Shown in pieces: positions 34,789 to 44,163 of a stretch of DNA of 64,000 bases. Numbering within the stretch: position 1 is the first letter of the stretch; each line of letters begins with the position of its first letter. The stretch lies in NCBI GenBank assembly GCA_002349565.1, contig DEDN01000030.1, positions 20,856 to 84,855 on the forward strand. Reading direction: 5' to 3'. This stretch comes from Alphaproteobacteria bacterium UBA2903. GTDB lineage: Bacteria; Pseudomonadota; Alphaproteobacteria; CAAGCB01; CAG-977. The translations under genes were made by a program, and so were the position numbers. Under the pieces are notes generated by a model. The model searched no databases, was not told the origin of the DNA, and worked only from the letters and a program-made list of their open reading frames with translations.

Positions 34789-35954
34789 TGTTTGTTTTCC
34801 TTTATCAAGTTCAAAATCGCGTCGGCGGCTTTTTGACTGGGCGTTTCAGCCCCGTCCGCCCCCAACCTTTTCAGCACATCGAACGCGCCGTCCACTTCTG
34901 CGTTTTTGTATGCTTCGTCCGTTAAGAGCTTTTCGATTTCCGCCGCCAACAGATCGGGCTTGCAGTCCTCCAGCAAGTATTCTTTGACGATTTCCCCGTC
35001 CGCCAAAATGTTGACCAAGTTTGCGTACTTTCCGCTGACCAGTTTGCGCGCCAAGAACGACGACACGGGATTCATCTTGTACGCAATCGTGTAGGGGACT
35101 TTCGCCATCGCCAGTTCCAAAGCAACCGTTCCCGACGCCGCCAAAGCCGCATCCGCCGCCGCGAAAGCGTCGTACCGCGCCTTTTCCCCCTCGACAACGC
35201 TGACGGGCAAAGCCCATTCCCTGACCGCCGCCTTGACCGCATTCTGCACCGTCGCGACCGTCGGCACGACGATTTTTGCATCGGGATGCTTTTGCGCCAG
35301 CAAAGCGACCGTATCCTTGAACACGGGCAGCAAGTATTTGATTTCCGAACGCCTGCTTCCCGGCAAAACGCACAGCAGCTTTTCATTTTCGGCAATACCG
35401 TGTTCGGCGCGGAAAGCCGCTCCGTTTCCTTTCGCCGCGCCGCCCTCGACAACGGGATGCCCGACGAAATCGACTTTCAAGCCGTAGGGCGTAAAGTATT
35501 TCGCTTCATACGGCAGCAAAGCCAGCAACAAATCGATGTAGCGTCCGCACGTTTTCGCACGCCCCTTTTTCCATGCCCAGACTTGGGGGGCGACGTAATG
35601 CACCTGCGGAATCCCCGTGTGCAGAGAGCGCAAACCCTGATTGACGCGCGCGGAAAAGCTCCAGCTGTCAACTGTAATGACGACAGCGGGCTTTTTGGCA
35701 ACAATGTCGTCGACCGTTTGACGGATGCGCGCCATAATGCGCGGAATGGACGGAATGACCTCCGCCAAGCCCATAACCGCCAGTTCCGACGAATCGAACA
35801 GGCTTTCAAAGCCCTGTTCCGCCATGGTTTCCCCGCCGACGCCCGCAAAGCGGACTTTGCCGCCCGTTTTTTCACGCAAAGCTTTCATCAGCCTTGACGC
35901 CAGCAAATCGCCCGACGGTTCGCCCGCAATCAGATAAATCAGTTTTTCTTCCAC
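34785..35954 (-). CDS. lpxB: Lipid-A-disaccharide synthase
   Basis: 389 residues, GT19 family. Condenses UDP-diacylglucosamine with lipid X to make the lipid A disaccharide at the inner membrane. Signatures are YLIAGEPSGDLLASRLMKAL (about 7-26), GVGGETMAEQGFESLF, MGLAEVIPSIP, the phrase YVAPQVWAWKKGRAK, FVGHPVVE and LLCVLPGSRRSEIKYLLP. C-terminal residues MNPVSSFLARKLVSGKYANL match the family. It follows lpxI by five bases; the uptake of both products in one pathway fits the order. Confidence 0.97.
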   Translation of the reverse strand: MEEKLIYLIAGEPSGDLLASRLMKALREKTGGKVRFAGVGGETMAEQGFESLFDSSELAVMGLAEVIPSIPRIMARIRQTVDDIVAKKPAVVITVDSWSFSARVNQGLRSLHTGIPQVHYVAPQVWAWKKGRAKTCGRYIDLLLALLPYEAKYFTPYGLKVDFVGHPVVEGGAAKGNGAAFRAEHGIAENEKLLCVLPGSRRSEIKYLLPVFKDTVALLAQKHPDAKIVVPTVATVQNAVKAAVREWALPVSVVEGEKARYDAFAAADAALAASGTVALELAMAKVPYTIAYKMNPVSSFLARKLVSGKYANLVNILADGEIVKEYLLEDCKPDLLAAEIEKLLTDEAYKNAEVDGAFDVLKRLGADGAETPSQKAADAILNLIKENKQ

Positions 35955-35959
35955 AGCGA

Positions 35960-36781
35960 TTACTCCTGTATTTTCACACCGACAACAAACAGCCCCAAGC
36001 TGTCGGCTTTGGCAACTACGGCGGCGCGGTCAACGATTAAAGTCTTGCCCGCCTGCACCGCAATTCCGCGCAATCCCGAAGCCGCCGCGTTTTCTACCGT
36101 CGAAACGCCGATGGTCGGCAAATCCGCGCGCTGTTCCTGCTGAGGCTTTTTCGTTTTGACCAGCACGCCGCCCAAGCCGTCGCGCTTCAAATCTTTGCAC
36201 CGTTTTATCAAAGCGTCCGTTCCTTCGACCGCTTCGACACCCAGCACGATTCCCTGCTGAACGATAACGGATTGTCCGACGTCCAGCGCCCCCAATCCGC
36301 GGGCGATTTTAACACCATGTTCGATGTCCGCCAAAGCCTGCTCATCGGGCTTGATTTTGCCGAATACGCCATCGGTTGCCAGAATGTCGCCCAAAACTTC
36401 GTGAACGCCGATGATTTTAAAGCCCTCGGTTTCGATGTATTTGATGACCGAAGTCAGCAAATGGTCGTCGCCGAACGCTTTGAACCCGATTTTGGCAAGG
36501 AATTTCGCCGTCCACCAATCGGGGCGCAGCTGAAACAAAGACGGACGGCGGACGGGACCGATCATCACGATTTCCTCGACGCCCTGTTCGTGAAAGAACT
36601 TGACCGCCTTTCCCGCTTCGCCCAAGCGAATCCACAGCCCGACGTCGGCGCCGATTGAATCGGGCAAAGCAAAATCTTTCAGCCCGACAACGGCAAAGGG
36701 GCGACCTTGCGCCCGACAGCCGTCAATCAGCTGACGCGGCAAAGAACCGCCCCCCGCTATAATGCCCAGTTTTTTCATCAT
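35960..36781 (-). CDS. lpxI: UDP-2,3-diacylglucosamine pyrophosphatase, LpxI type
   Basis: 273 residues of the DUF1009/LpxI family, the alphaproteobacterial alternative to LpxH. Hydrolyses UDP-2,3-diacylglucosamine to lipid X. Conserved blocks: LGIIAGGGSLPRQLIDGCR, MIGPVRRPSLFQLRPDWWT, the GDDHLLTSVIKYIETEGFK segment, EAVEGTDALIKRCKDL and the C-terminal GIAVQAGKTLIVDRAAVV with the catalytic-region Asp. The start overlaps the lpxA stop (AATGATGA). Position between lpxA and lpxB is the standard order in the group. Confidence 0.96.
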   Translation of the reverse strand: MMKKLGIIAGGGSLPRQLIDGCRAQGRPFAVVGLKDFALPDSIGADVGLWIRLGEAGKAVKFFHEQGVEEIVMIGPVRRPSLFQLRPDWWTAKFLAKIGFKAFGDDHLLTSVIKYIETEGFKIIGVHEVLGDILATDGVFGKIKPDEQALADIEHGVKIARGLGALDVGQSVIVQQGIVLGVEAVEGTDALIKRCKDLKRDGLGGVLVKTKKPQQEQRADLPTIGVSTVENAAASGLRGIAVQAGKTLIVDRAAVVAKADSLGLFVVGVKIQE

Positions 36782-37566
36782 TCCGCAGTCTTGGGGTGCA
36801 TAAAGCCGCGTTTGTAATCGCTTTGCATAAACGCAACGATTTCCTGCACAGGTTCACAGGCGGAATACGTTTTGGCGACTTTCGCGACGCGTTCGGACAG
36901 CGTTCCTTCGCCGTTGAAGATTTCACCGACCGCCAAACGCAACGTATTAATCGTTTCCAGCGAAAAACCGCGGCGTTTCAATCCGACGATGTTGACCCCT
37001 TCCAATATATTGAAAGAAATCAAGGAATACGGAATAACGTCGCGGGCGATACCGCACATGCCGCCGACCATCGCATGCGCGCCGATTCGCGTGAATTGAT
37101 GCACCGCGGACAGCCCGCCGATAATCGCGCGGTCGCCGACTTTGACGTGTCCCGCCAAAGTCGCGTTGTTTGACATGATGACGTTGTTGCCGACTTGGCA
37201 ATCGTGCGCGATGTGCGTCCCGATCATGAACAAGCCGTTATCCCCGACGCAGGTCACGTTTCCGCCGTCGGGCGATCCGGGCTGCATGGTCGCATGTTCG
37301 CGAATCGAGTTGTTTTTGCCGATAATCAGCTTGCCTTTCTTTTCCTTGTCTTTCAGGTCTTGGTTTTTACCGCCGATGACGGCAAAGGGGCTGATTTCGG
37401 TGTTTTCGCCGACGGTTGTGTCTCCGCCGACCCACACATGGGAAATCAAGGTAACACCGTCGTTCAAAACGACCTGCGGTCCGACATAGCTGTAAGGACC
37501 GACGGTTACGTTGTCGCCCAGCTGCGCGCCGTCTTCGATAATGGCGGTAGGATGAATATTGTTCAT
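36778..37566 (-). CDS. lpxA: UDP-N-acetylglucosamine O-acyltransferase
   Basis: 262 residues, a left-handed beta-helix acyltransferase doing the first step of lipid A synthesis. The hexapeptide repeats run about 1-190 (IHPTAIIEDGAQLGDNVTVG). The catalytic His is in GTHIAHDCQVGNN, and QFTRIGAHAMVGGMCG plus NILEGVNIVGLKRRG form the acyl and UDP-GlcNAc sites. The C-terminal helical domain (about 195-262) is complete. The acyl-length ruler position holds Gly/Met in GGMCG, which I cannot convert to a chain length. Confidence 0.97.
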   Translation of the reverse strand: MNNIHPTAIIEDGAQLGDNVTVGPYSYVGPQVVLNDGVTLISHVWVGGDTTVGENTEISPFAVIGGKNQDLKDKEKKGKLIIGKNNSIREHATMQPGSPDGGNVTCVGDNGLFMIGTHIAHDCQVGNNVIMSNNATLAGHVKVGDRAIIGGLSAVHQFTRIGAHAMVGGMCGIARDVIPYSLISFNILEGVNIVGLKRRGFSLETINTLRLAVGEIFNGEGTLSERVAKVAKTYSACEPVQEIVAFMQSDYKRGFMHPKTAE

Positions 37567-37569
37567 GGA

Positions 37570-38028
37570 TTATTTCTTTTCTTCAAAAATCATGGCGGTA
37601 AAGACGGCTTCGGCGTGCAAAACGCCGTCAACCGTCGCTTCGCCGCGGAAACGGTAGACGTTGCGGCGTTCCTGTTCCTTGACGACGTGCATTTTCAGCT
37701 GATGACCGGGCAGAACGGGCTTGCGAAACTTGGCGTTTTCGACGCTCATAAAGAAAACGCTTTTCTTGTGTCCCTCTTCCTGATTGCTCATCACGGTAAC
37801 CGCGGCTGTCTGCGCCATCGCTTCAATAATCAACACACCCGGCATCACGGGATTTTCGGGGAAATGCCCCGTGAACTGCGGTTCGTTCATCGTAATGTTT
37901 TTCAGCCCGATTGCTTCTTCGTTTTGTTTGATGATGTCAACCTTGTCCACCAGCAAAAACGGATAGCGGTGGGGAATCATTTTCAAAATTTCGTTGATTC
38001 CGATTTCTCTGATAACTTCTTTTTCCAC
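37570..38028 (-). CDS. fabZ: 3-hydroxyacyl-ACP dehydratase FabZ
   Basis: 152 residues. Hot-dog fold dehydratase of type II fatty acid synthesis. Active-site His and Glu are in GHFPENPVMPGVLIIEAMAQ and IPHRYPFLLVDKV; the C-terminus LPGHQLKMHV is typical. The GTG at 38028 is preferred because GGAG lies eight bases before it; the in-frame GTG at 38037 would sit directly on that ribosome site. Located between lpxD and lpxA, where it competes for the 3-hydroxyacyl-ACP that both acyltransferases use. Confidence 0.96.
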   Translation of the reverse strand: MEKEVIREIGINEILKMIPHRYPFLLVDKVDIIKQNEEAIGLKNITMNEPQFTGHFPENPVMPGVLIIEAMAQTAAVTVMSNQEEGHKKSVFFMSVENAKFRKPVLPGHQLKMHVVKEQERRNVYRFRGEATVDGVLHAEAVFTAMIFEEKK

Positions 38029-38040
38029 GGAAAGCACTCC

Positions 38041-39057
38041 TTAACGTTTAATCAGTTTTTTCAAAGTGGCGACTTGGCGCATGTATTCTTTCAACGGAAC
38101 GGCGGGCGACCCCATCAAATGTTCCATCGGTTCGACATCGCGCAAAATACCGGATTGAGCCGCAATCTGCGCCCCGCTGCCGATATTCAAGTGTCCGGCA
38201 ACCCCGACTTGCCCCGCCAAAACAACAAAATCCCCCATTTTCGTACTGCCGGCAACGCCGACTTGGGAAACGATGACACAGCATTTTCCCGTCTGGACAT
38301 TGTGTCCGAATTGAATCAGGTTGTCCAAACGCGAACCGTCGCCAATGACCGTGTCGCCCAAAGCCCCGCGGTCAAGGCATGTATTCGCCCCGATTTCGAC
38401 ATCGTTGCCGATAATCACGCGCCCCAACTGGGGAATTTTGGTGTGTCCCTGCGGACTCATAAAGAAGCCAAATCCGTCCTGACCGATGCGGGCGCCCGGA
38501 TAGATGTAAACCTTGTTGCCCGCAATCGTGTACTGCACGGATGCATTCGCCCCGACGATGCAGTCATCGCCCAAAATCACATTGTCGCCGATAACGGCAT
38601 TCGGAAAAACGTGTCCGTTTTTGCCGATTTTGACGTTTTCACCGACGACCGCCCCCGCATCAATGCACGTTCCTTCGCCGATTTCCGCGGTGTCGGCGAC
38701 AACGGCGCGCGGATGAATGACTGTTTTTTCCGATTTTTCGTTCGGATAAAACGCCGCCGCCGCCAATCCGTAAGAGCGGTACGGTTCTTTTGCAATCAAA
38801 ACCGCAGAGCTTTCGGGCACTTTATCCACAAATTCGGCGGAAACGATGCAAACGCCCGCTTTGGTGCGTTCCAAATCGGAAACGTATTTTTTGCTCAATA
38901 AAAAGCTGACATCCTTTTCGCCGCCGTCCTGCAAAGAACCGACGTTTTCATAAACCGCGTCCGCATGGGAATGAGGTCCGATTTCAGTCTGCGTGATTTC
39001 CGCCAACTGCTGTAAAGTAAAAGGTCCCGCCTTTTTGAAAAAACGACTGTCGGGCAT
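38041..39057 (-). CDS. lpxD: UDP-3-O-(3-hydroxyacyl)glucosamine N-acyltransferase
   Basis: 338 residues from the ATG at 39057, which has AAAGGAT at proper spacing. The N-terminal uridine-binding domain (to about 100) includes GPFTLQQLAEITQTEIG. The left-handed beta-helix follows with VIHPRAVVADTAEIGEGTCI. The catalytic His lies in LIQFGHNVQTGKCCVIVSQ, then the GVAGSTKMGDFVVLAGQVGV repeat. A C-terminal helix ends VATLKKLIKR. N-acylates the LpxC product. The 34 residues open upstream of this start are highly basic and overlap the end of skp, so they are not part of the protein. Confidence 0.97.
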   Translation of the reverse strand: MPDSRFFKKAGPFTLQQLAEITQTEIGPHSHADAVYENVGSLQDGGEKDVSFLLSKKYVSDLERTKAGVCIVSAEFVDKVPESSAVLIAKEPYRSYGLAAAAFYPNEKSEKTVIHPRAVVADTAEIGEGTCIDAGAVVGENVKIGKNGHVFPNAVIGDNVILGDDCIVGANASVQYTIAGNKVYIYPGARIGQDGFGFFMSPQGHTKIPQLGRVIIGNDVEIGANTCLDRGALGDTVIGDGSRLDNLIQFGHNVQTGKCCVIVSQVGVAGSTKMGDFVVLAGQVGVAGHLNIGSGAQIAAQSGILRDVEPMEHLMGSPAVPLKEYMRQVATLKKLIKR

Positions 39058-39079
39058 CGGTGTATCCTTTGCTTGTTGA

Positions 39080-39640
39080 TTATTTTTTTGCTTTTTTCGC
39101 AGGTTCAAGCGAAACTTTTTTAATGTCGATTTTGGGCATTTTTTTATTGACGCGTTCAATGGCTTGCTTTGTCACATCCAGCTTGTCATCCATGTAAAAC
39201 GCCGTCCGCGCATCGACAATCGCGCTGAATCCCTTTTCTTTTGCCAATTCCTTGACAACGGGATTGATGGCTTTTTCCTTGAAAGAAATCAAAGCGTTTG
39301 CAAATTCTTCCTGCAATTCCTGTCCGGCTTTTTGCGCTTTTTCCTGCAATTCGCGTTCGGCTTTGTCGATGGAATCCAGCTTGATGCCCAATTCGGCTTT
39401 TGACAGGTCTTTTTCCTGTTCAGCCAATTCTTTTTTACGGTCGATGATGGCTTGAGCTTCTTTTTCGACCTGCGCCTTCAGCGACGCTATCATTTTGTCG
39501 CGCTGCAGTTGCAATCCCTGCAAAGCCGTCGACTGCTGCGCCAAAGCGGCATCGTTGATAAAGCCGATCTTGGTTTCCGCCGCATGAACGGAGGACGTCA
39601 GCAACACACCCATCATCACCAGTAAAAGTTCTTTTTTCAT
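39080..39640 (-). CDS. skp: Skp/OmpH-family periplasmic chaperone
   Basis: 186 residues. Signal peptide MKKELLLVMMGVLLTSSVHA is followed by the OmpH opening KIGFINDAALAQQSTALQGL, then a long charged helical hairpin (about 45-140, e.g. EKEAQAIIDRKKELAEQEKD) that forms the jellyfish-like tentacles, and a C-terminal strand region (KGFSAIVDARTAFYMDDKLD). Skp escorts unfolded outer-membrane proteins to BamA, encoded just upstream. The basic tail KKAKK is unusual but common in this group. Confidence 0.92.
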   Translation of the reverse strand: MKKELLLVMMGVLLTSSVHAAETKIGFINDAALAQQSTALQGLQLQRDKMIASLKAQVEKEAQAIIDRKKELAEQEKDLSKAELGIKLDSIDKAERELQEKAQKAGQELQEEFANALISFKEKAINPVVKELAKEKGFSAIVDARTAFYMDDKLDVTKQAIERVNKKMPKIDIKKVSLEPAKKAKK

Positions 39641-39643
39641 CTT

Positions 39644-41911
39644 TTAAAATCCTGTTCCAAAGTTCAAACGAAAATACTCTGTTTTGTCAAAGCGTTCTTT
39701 GCGTATGGGAATCGCGTAATCGATATTGATCGGACCCAAGGGGGACGACCACACGAAACCGATACCTATACTACCACGCAATTTCGAAGAATACCACATT
39801 TCCGACGAATTAAATCCGCTGGGCTTTCCGATAATGCCCCAATCCGTGAAAATTTTGCCTTTCATGCCGAATTCGCTGGGCAGTCCGAGCGGAAACATCA
39901 CTTGCGCCCCCGCCGTCAGCTGCCAGTTGCCGCCCAAAGAATCGTTTCCGTCTTTCGACCGCGCGGCGACGCCGCCCGTTTCAAAGCCGCGCAGGTTTCC
40001 GCCGCCCAGAAAATAACGGTTGTTCAGCCGAACGTCCTGACCGAATCCGAAAATATAGCCGCCCGAAGTGCTTAATCCCAGCACCCATTTGTCCGACAGC
40101 GGATAATACGTTCCCAAGCTGTAATCGGAACGCAAATAGCGGTTGTCGCCGCCGAATCCCGCCAGATCGTTGGAAATCGACAAATACCACCCGTCCGTCG
40201 GGTTGTAGCGGTTGTCCAGATAATCCCAAAACAGCGATTGGGAAACCATGGATGTCGTTGTCGTGCCTTCCTGTTCGCGCACATAACGGGACGCCCCCGC
40301 GCTGATGTCGAAAATTCTGTCGTTGCGCAAAGTGTATTTGACGGTATGCGACAGTTCTTCGGTATACTTCCAGCCGAACGAATTGGAAAAGCCCGCCATT
40401 TCCGAATTATACGAGCTGGTGTCTTTGTAGTTTCGGGTCAAATAGAACAAATCGACGCCCCACGACAGTTCCCTGTCCAAAAACCACGGTTCGACAAAGC
40501 TGATGTCAAACAGCGTTTTCTGTTCCGCAACGCTTGCCGACGCGCCGATGACGCGTCCCGTTCCCAAAAAGTTCCGTTCCTGCACGGACACTTCCGCCAA
40601 CGGACCGTCGTACGACGACCAGCCGATGCCCAGTTTCAAAGCTCCCGTCGATTTTTCCGTCACATCGGCGCGCAAAACCGCTTTGTCGGGCGCGTCTTCG
40701 GACGGATCGAGAGAAACGTCGACTTTTTCAAAGTAGTTCAAATTTTCTATGCGCTGTCTGGTGCGGCGTATTTTGGCGGGACTGTAGGCGTCGCCTTCCG
40801 AAAAGCGAAATTCGCGGCGAATAACGCGGTCTTGCGTGCGGGTGTTGCCGCGAATGTCGATGCGGTCGACAAACAAGTGCTGCCCCTCTTTGACATCGAA
40901 AACAACATCCACAGTCGCATCATCGTGCTTGTCCAATTTGTATTCCACCTCGACAAACGGGAAGCCTTGCGCCCCGACGGCGTTTGTCAAAGCCAGAACG
41001 CTGTCGTCGATTTTGCTTTGATTGAACGTTTTGCCCGATGCGAAAGTCGGAACGGAACGCACGGTTTCTGCGTCAAATCCTTTCAAAGACGAAACGATGT
41101 CTATTTTGCCGACTTTGTATTTTTTGCCCTCGGACAGCATTAAAGTCAGATAAAAATCCTTGCGGTTTTGGGACAGTTCGGCGGATGAAGACACGACTTC
41201 AAAGTCGATAAAACCGTGATTGAAGTAAAAACGGCGCAGCAATTCCCTGTCGTAAGCAAACCTGTCGGGATCGTAGGTGTCGGTTGACGTGAACCAGCGA
41301 TACCAGCGCGCTTCTTTGGACAGCAGCGTTTCTTCCAGCACGTCGGAATCAAAAGAATCGTTGCCGATAAAATCGATTTTGCGGATGTATGTCGGATCGC
41401 CTTCGTTGATTTCGAAAACGACATCCAGCCTGTTTTGCGGACGTTCGATGATCTTCGGTTCGACAATGGCGGAATACCGCCCCATACGGCGGTACAATTC
41501 GACAATTCTTTGCGTGTCCGCCCGTACTTTCGACCGCGTAAAAACCATGCGGGGATGCAGGGACAGTTCGCCTTTCAGCTGGTCTGTCTTGATTTTTTTG
41601 TTCCCCTCGAACGCGATTTGATTCACGATCGGATTTTCCACCAGATCAACCGTCAGCACGCCGTTGTTTTCGGACAGTTTGACATCGGCGAACAATCCCG
41701 TCGAAAACAAGGATTTCAAGCTTCTGTCCAGTCTGTCGGGCGTTGCTTCGTCCCCTTGCCGAATCATCAAATAAGTCAAAACCGTTTCGGGTTCGATGCG
41801 CATCGTTCCGTTGATGACGATTTCATTCACGACTTTGGGCGTTTCCTGCGCTTTGGCGGCGGAAACGGCGAAAATCAATCCCAATGTCAATAAAGCACAA
41901 CGAAACAACAA
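39644..41911 (-). CDS. bamA: Outer membrane protein assembly factor BamA
   Basis: 755 residues. Signal peptide 1-21 ends SAAKA. Five POTRA domains span about 25-345 (first: VVNEIVINGTMRIEPETVLT; last ends with LFVDRIDIRGNTRTQDRVIR). The C-terminal 16-strand barrel starts near 355 and includes the surrogate L6 motif region around YFLGGGNLRGFETGG, with VRGF-like RGF preserved, and ends FRLNFGTGF. The start is a TTG with AAAGGA eight bases upstream; no ATG gives the signal peptide. Essential for inserting outer-membrane proteins, including the autotransporter barrel found 27 kb away. Confidence 0.97.
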   Translation of the reverse strand: MLFRCALLTLGLIFAVSAAKAQETPKVVNEIVINGTMRIEPETVLTYLMIRQGDEATPDRLDRSLKSLFSTGLFADVKLSENNGVLTVDLVENPIVNQIAFEGNKKIKTDQLKGELSLHPRMVFTRSKVRADTQRIVELYRRMGRYSAIVEPKIIERPQNRLDVVFEINEGDPTYIRKIDFIGNDSFDSDVLEETLLSKEARWYRWFTSTDTYDPDRFAYDRELLRRFYFNHGFIDFEVVSSSAELSQNRKDFYLTLMLSEGKKYKVGKIDIVSSLKGFDAETVRSVPTFASGKTFNQSKIDDSVLALTNAVGAQGFPFVEVEYKLDKHDDATVDVVFDVKEGQHLFVDRIDIRGNTRTQDRVIRREFRFSEGDAYSPAKIRRTRQRIENLNYFEKVDVSLDPSEDAPDKAVLRADVTEKSTGALKLGIGWSSYDGPLAEVSVQERNFLGTGRVIGASASVAEQKTLFDISFVEPWFLDRELSWGVDLFYLTRNYKDTSSYNSEMAGFSNSFGWKYTEELSHTVKYTLRNDRIFDISAGASRYVREQEGTTTTSMVSQSLFWDYLDNRYNPTDGWYLSISNDLAGFGGDNRYLRSDYSLGTYYPLSDKWVLGLSTSGGYIFGFGQDVRLNNRYFLGGGNLRGFETGGVAARSKDGNDSLGGNWQLTAGAQVMFPLGLPSEFGMKGKIFTDWGIIGKPSGFNSSEMWYSSKLRGSIGIGFVWSSPLGPINIDYAIPIRKERFDKTEYFRLNFGTGF

Positions 41912-41920
41912 AAACGTCCT

Positions 41921-43003
41921 TTATCCGAACAAACGCGCAATTATACGCACGATATCATTCCACGACGTTACAATCAACAATCCGATAAGCAGCAAAAAGC
42001 CTATATTCAACGCGACCGTTTCCGCTTTTTCGGGCAAGGGACGGCGAATGACCGCTTCTATCGCATAAAATAGCAAATGCCCGCCGTCCAGCATCGGCAC
42101 GGGCAACAGGTTTAAAAAGCCGATGCCGACAGACACTTGAATCAAAAACGACAAAAAGCTCAACGTCCCGCCCATTGCGGCGTCGCCCGACGCTTCCGCA
42201 ATGCCCAAAGGACCGCGCAAATCGTCGGCGGAACGTTCGCGCAGAATGATGCGCTTCAAAACGGCGGTCGTGTCCACGGTCGTTTCCCAAACATCGTTCA
42301 AAGCCGCCATAAACGCTTCCGGCAAATTCAAATCCTTAACGCGCACCCTGTTCGGCGCCGCCATAACGCCCAGTATCGCACCGCCGTTTTCACGCGTCAG
42401 GCGCGCGGTCAAAGCGACCTTTTTTCCGTCGCGCAAAACGGTGATGTTCAGCGTGTTGTCCAGCGCGACCATACGGCGGATATCATGAAATTCGACAATC
42501 TTCGTCCCATTGATGTCCAAGATTCTGTCATCGGGCAAAATTCCCGCGGCTTCGGCGGCGGAACCCGCAGACACTTCGGAAACGACGGGAGGAACGGACA
42601 GCAGACCGTACGCGCGAAACATTCCCGTCAAAAGCACAATCGCAAACACATAGTTCATCGCCGGTCCCGCGAAAGCGATGACCGCTTTTTTCCAAAGCGG
42701 CTGATAAACAATGGAAACCTTCTTTTCCTCGTCCGTCAATTCTTTGACTTTTTCATCGACTTTCGTTCCCGCCGCGTCGGCGTCACCCAGCATTTTGACA
42801 TAGCCGCCCAACGGAATCAGGCACACTTTCCACAGCGTCCCCTTTTTATCCTTGCGCGACCACAAAGTTTTACCGAAACCGACGGAAAACTCGTCGACTT
42901 TGACGCCGCAGGAACGCGCCGCCTGAAAATGTCCGAATTCGTGAATAATCACAACCAGCGACAGCACAACCAAAAAAGAAATCGGATACAGCAAAGCCGT
43001 CAT
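41921..43003 (-). CDS. rseP: Site-2 intramembrane metalloprotease RseP
   Basis: 360 residues. The zinc motif HEFGH lies in the first helix (VVIIHEFGHFQAARSCGV, about 20-37), followed by GFGKTLWSRKDKKGTLWKV and LIPLGGYVKMLGD. One PDZ domain (about 120-200) contains AAEAAGILPDDRILDING. The second zinc ligand is in LLPVPMLDGGHLLFY near the C-terminus. The ATG at 43003 has AAAGGG seven bases before it; a TTG at 43009 is less likely. Cleaves transmembrane anti-sigma or signal-peptide remnants. Its start lies next to the dxr stop. Confidence 0.96.
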   Translation of the reverse strand: MTALLYPISFLVVLSLVVIIHEFGHFQAARSCGVKVDEFSVGFGKTLWSRKDKKGTLWKVCLIPLGGYVKMLGDADAAGTKVDEKVKELTDEEKKVSIVYQPLWKKAVIAFAGPAMNYVFAIVLLTGMFRAYGLLSVPPVVSEVSAGSAAEAAGILPDDRILDINGTKIVEFHDIRRMVALDNTLNITVLRDGKKVALTARLTRENGGAILGVMAAPNRVRVKDLNLPEAFMAALNDVWETTVDTTAVLKRIILRERSADDLRGPLGIAEASGDAAMGGTLSFLSFLIQVSVGIGFLNLLPVPMLDGGHLLFYAIEAVIRRPLPEKAETVALNIGFLLLIGLLIVTSWNDIVRIIARLFG

Positions 43004-43005
43004 TT

Positions 43006-44160
43006 TCAAGCCCTTTCACAAATAACCGCCGCCGCCTGTTCGCGCGCCTGCGCGTCGACGGCAATCACGTCTTCAATCGTACGAACGGCGGGCAAAGACA
43101 TCTTGTCCAGCACCGCTTCGACCGTTTTGACAATGTCCAAAAATCCGATTTTGCGATTCAAGAAAGCCCCGACAGCGACTTCGTTTGCCGCGTTCATCAC
43201 AGCCGTTGCCGTCTGACCTTTGTTCAAAGCGGCCTTGGCAACGCGCAAAGCGGGGAATTTCTCTTCGTCGGGATGACTGAACGTCAACCCCGAAAGCGCC
43301 GTCAAATCAAGCGGTTTTGTCGGCGATTCCATACGATCGGGGTACGCCAGAGCGTACGCAATCGGCGTGCGCATGTCGGGCATGCCCAAATGCGCCAAAA
43401 CAGACCCGTCGATATAAGCAACCGCGCTGTGAACGATGGACTGAGGATGAACCAGCACTTCGATTCTGTCCGTCCCGAAACCGAACAGATGATAAGCTTC
43501 GATAATTTCCAAGCCTTTGTTCATCATCGTCGCGGAATCGACGGAAATCTTCGCCCCCATGCTCCAATTCGGATGAGCAACCGCCTGTTCGGGCGTGACT
43601 TGCGCCATAAAAGCGGTGTCTTTTTCACGGAACGGACCGCCCGAAGCCGTCAGTAAAATGCGGTCGACGGCGGCGCGGTGACGTTCTTCCAAAGTTTGGA
43701 AAATCGCGCTGTGTTCCGAATCGACGGGGACAAGAACGGTCTTTGTTTCCTTTATCGCGCGCATCACGATTTCGCCCGCGCAAACCAGCGTTTCCTTGTT
43801 TGCCAAAGCCAGCGTTTTACCGCGTTTGACGGCTTCCATTGTCGGAATCAGCCCCGCCGCGCCGACAATCGACGACATCGTCCAATCGGCATCCAACCCC
43901 GCCGCCGCCTTAACCGCATCGTCACCCGCTTCGACACGGACGGACGATCCGCTTAACGCGTCTTTCAAAGCGGCATAGTTGTTTTTGTCGGCGGTAACGG
44001 CGACTTCGGCGTTCAGCAGTTTCGCTTGTTCCGCCAGCAAAGCGATATTCTTGTTGCCCGTCAGCGCCACAACGCGGCAATCGTCGGGATGACGGCGGAT
44101 AATGTCAACGGTGCTTTTGCCTATCGAACCGGTCGAGCCTAAAATCGTAACGGACTTCAT
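43006..44160 (-). CDS. dxr: 1-deoxy-D-xylulose 5-phosphate reductoisomerase
   Basis: 384 residues. Second enzyme of the MEP isoprenoid pathway. NADPH-binding start: VTILGSTGSIGKSTVDIIRR. Metal and substrate residues: PVDSEHSAIFQ (with Asp and Glu), LTASGGPFREKD, HPNWSMGAKISVDSATMMNK, and FGFGTDRIEVLVHPQSIVHS. The C-terminal helical domain includes NAANEVAVGAFLNRKIGF. Supplies precursors for undecaprenyl phosphate made by UppS two genes upstream in the same operon. Confidence 0.97.
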   Translation of the reverse strand: MKSVTILGSTGSIGKSTVDIIRRHPDDCRVVALTGNKNIALLAEQAKLLNAEVAVTADKNNYAALKDALSGSSVRVEAGDDAVKAAAGLDADWTMSSIVGAAGLIPTMEAVKRGKTLALANKETLVCAGEIVMRAIKETKTVLVPVDSEHSAIFQTLEERHRAAVDRILLTASGGPFREKDTAFMAQVTPEQAVAHPNWSMGAKISVDSATMMNKGLEIIEAYHLFGFGTDRIEVLVHPQSIVHSAVAYIDGSVLAHLGMPDMRTPIAYALAYPDRMESPTKPLDLTALSGLTFSHPDEEKFPALRVAKAALNKGQTATAVMNAANEVAVGAFLNRKIGFLDIVKTVEAVLDKMSLPAVRTIEDVIAVDAQAREQAAAVICERA

Positions 44161-44163
44161 ACC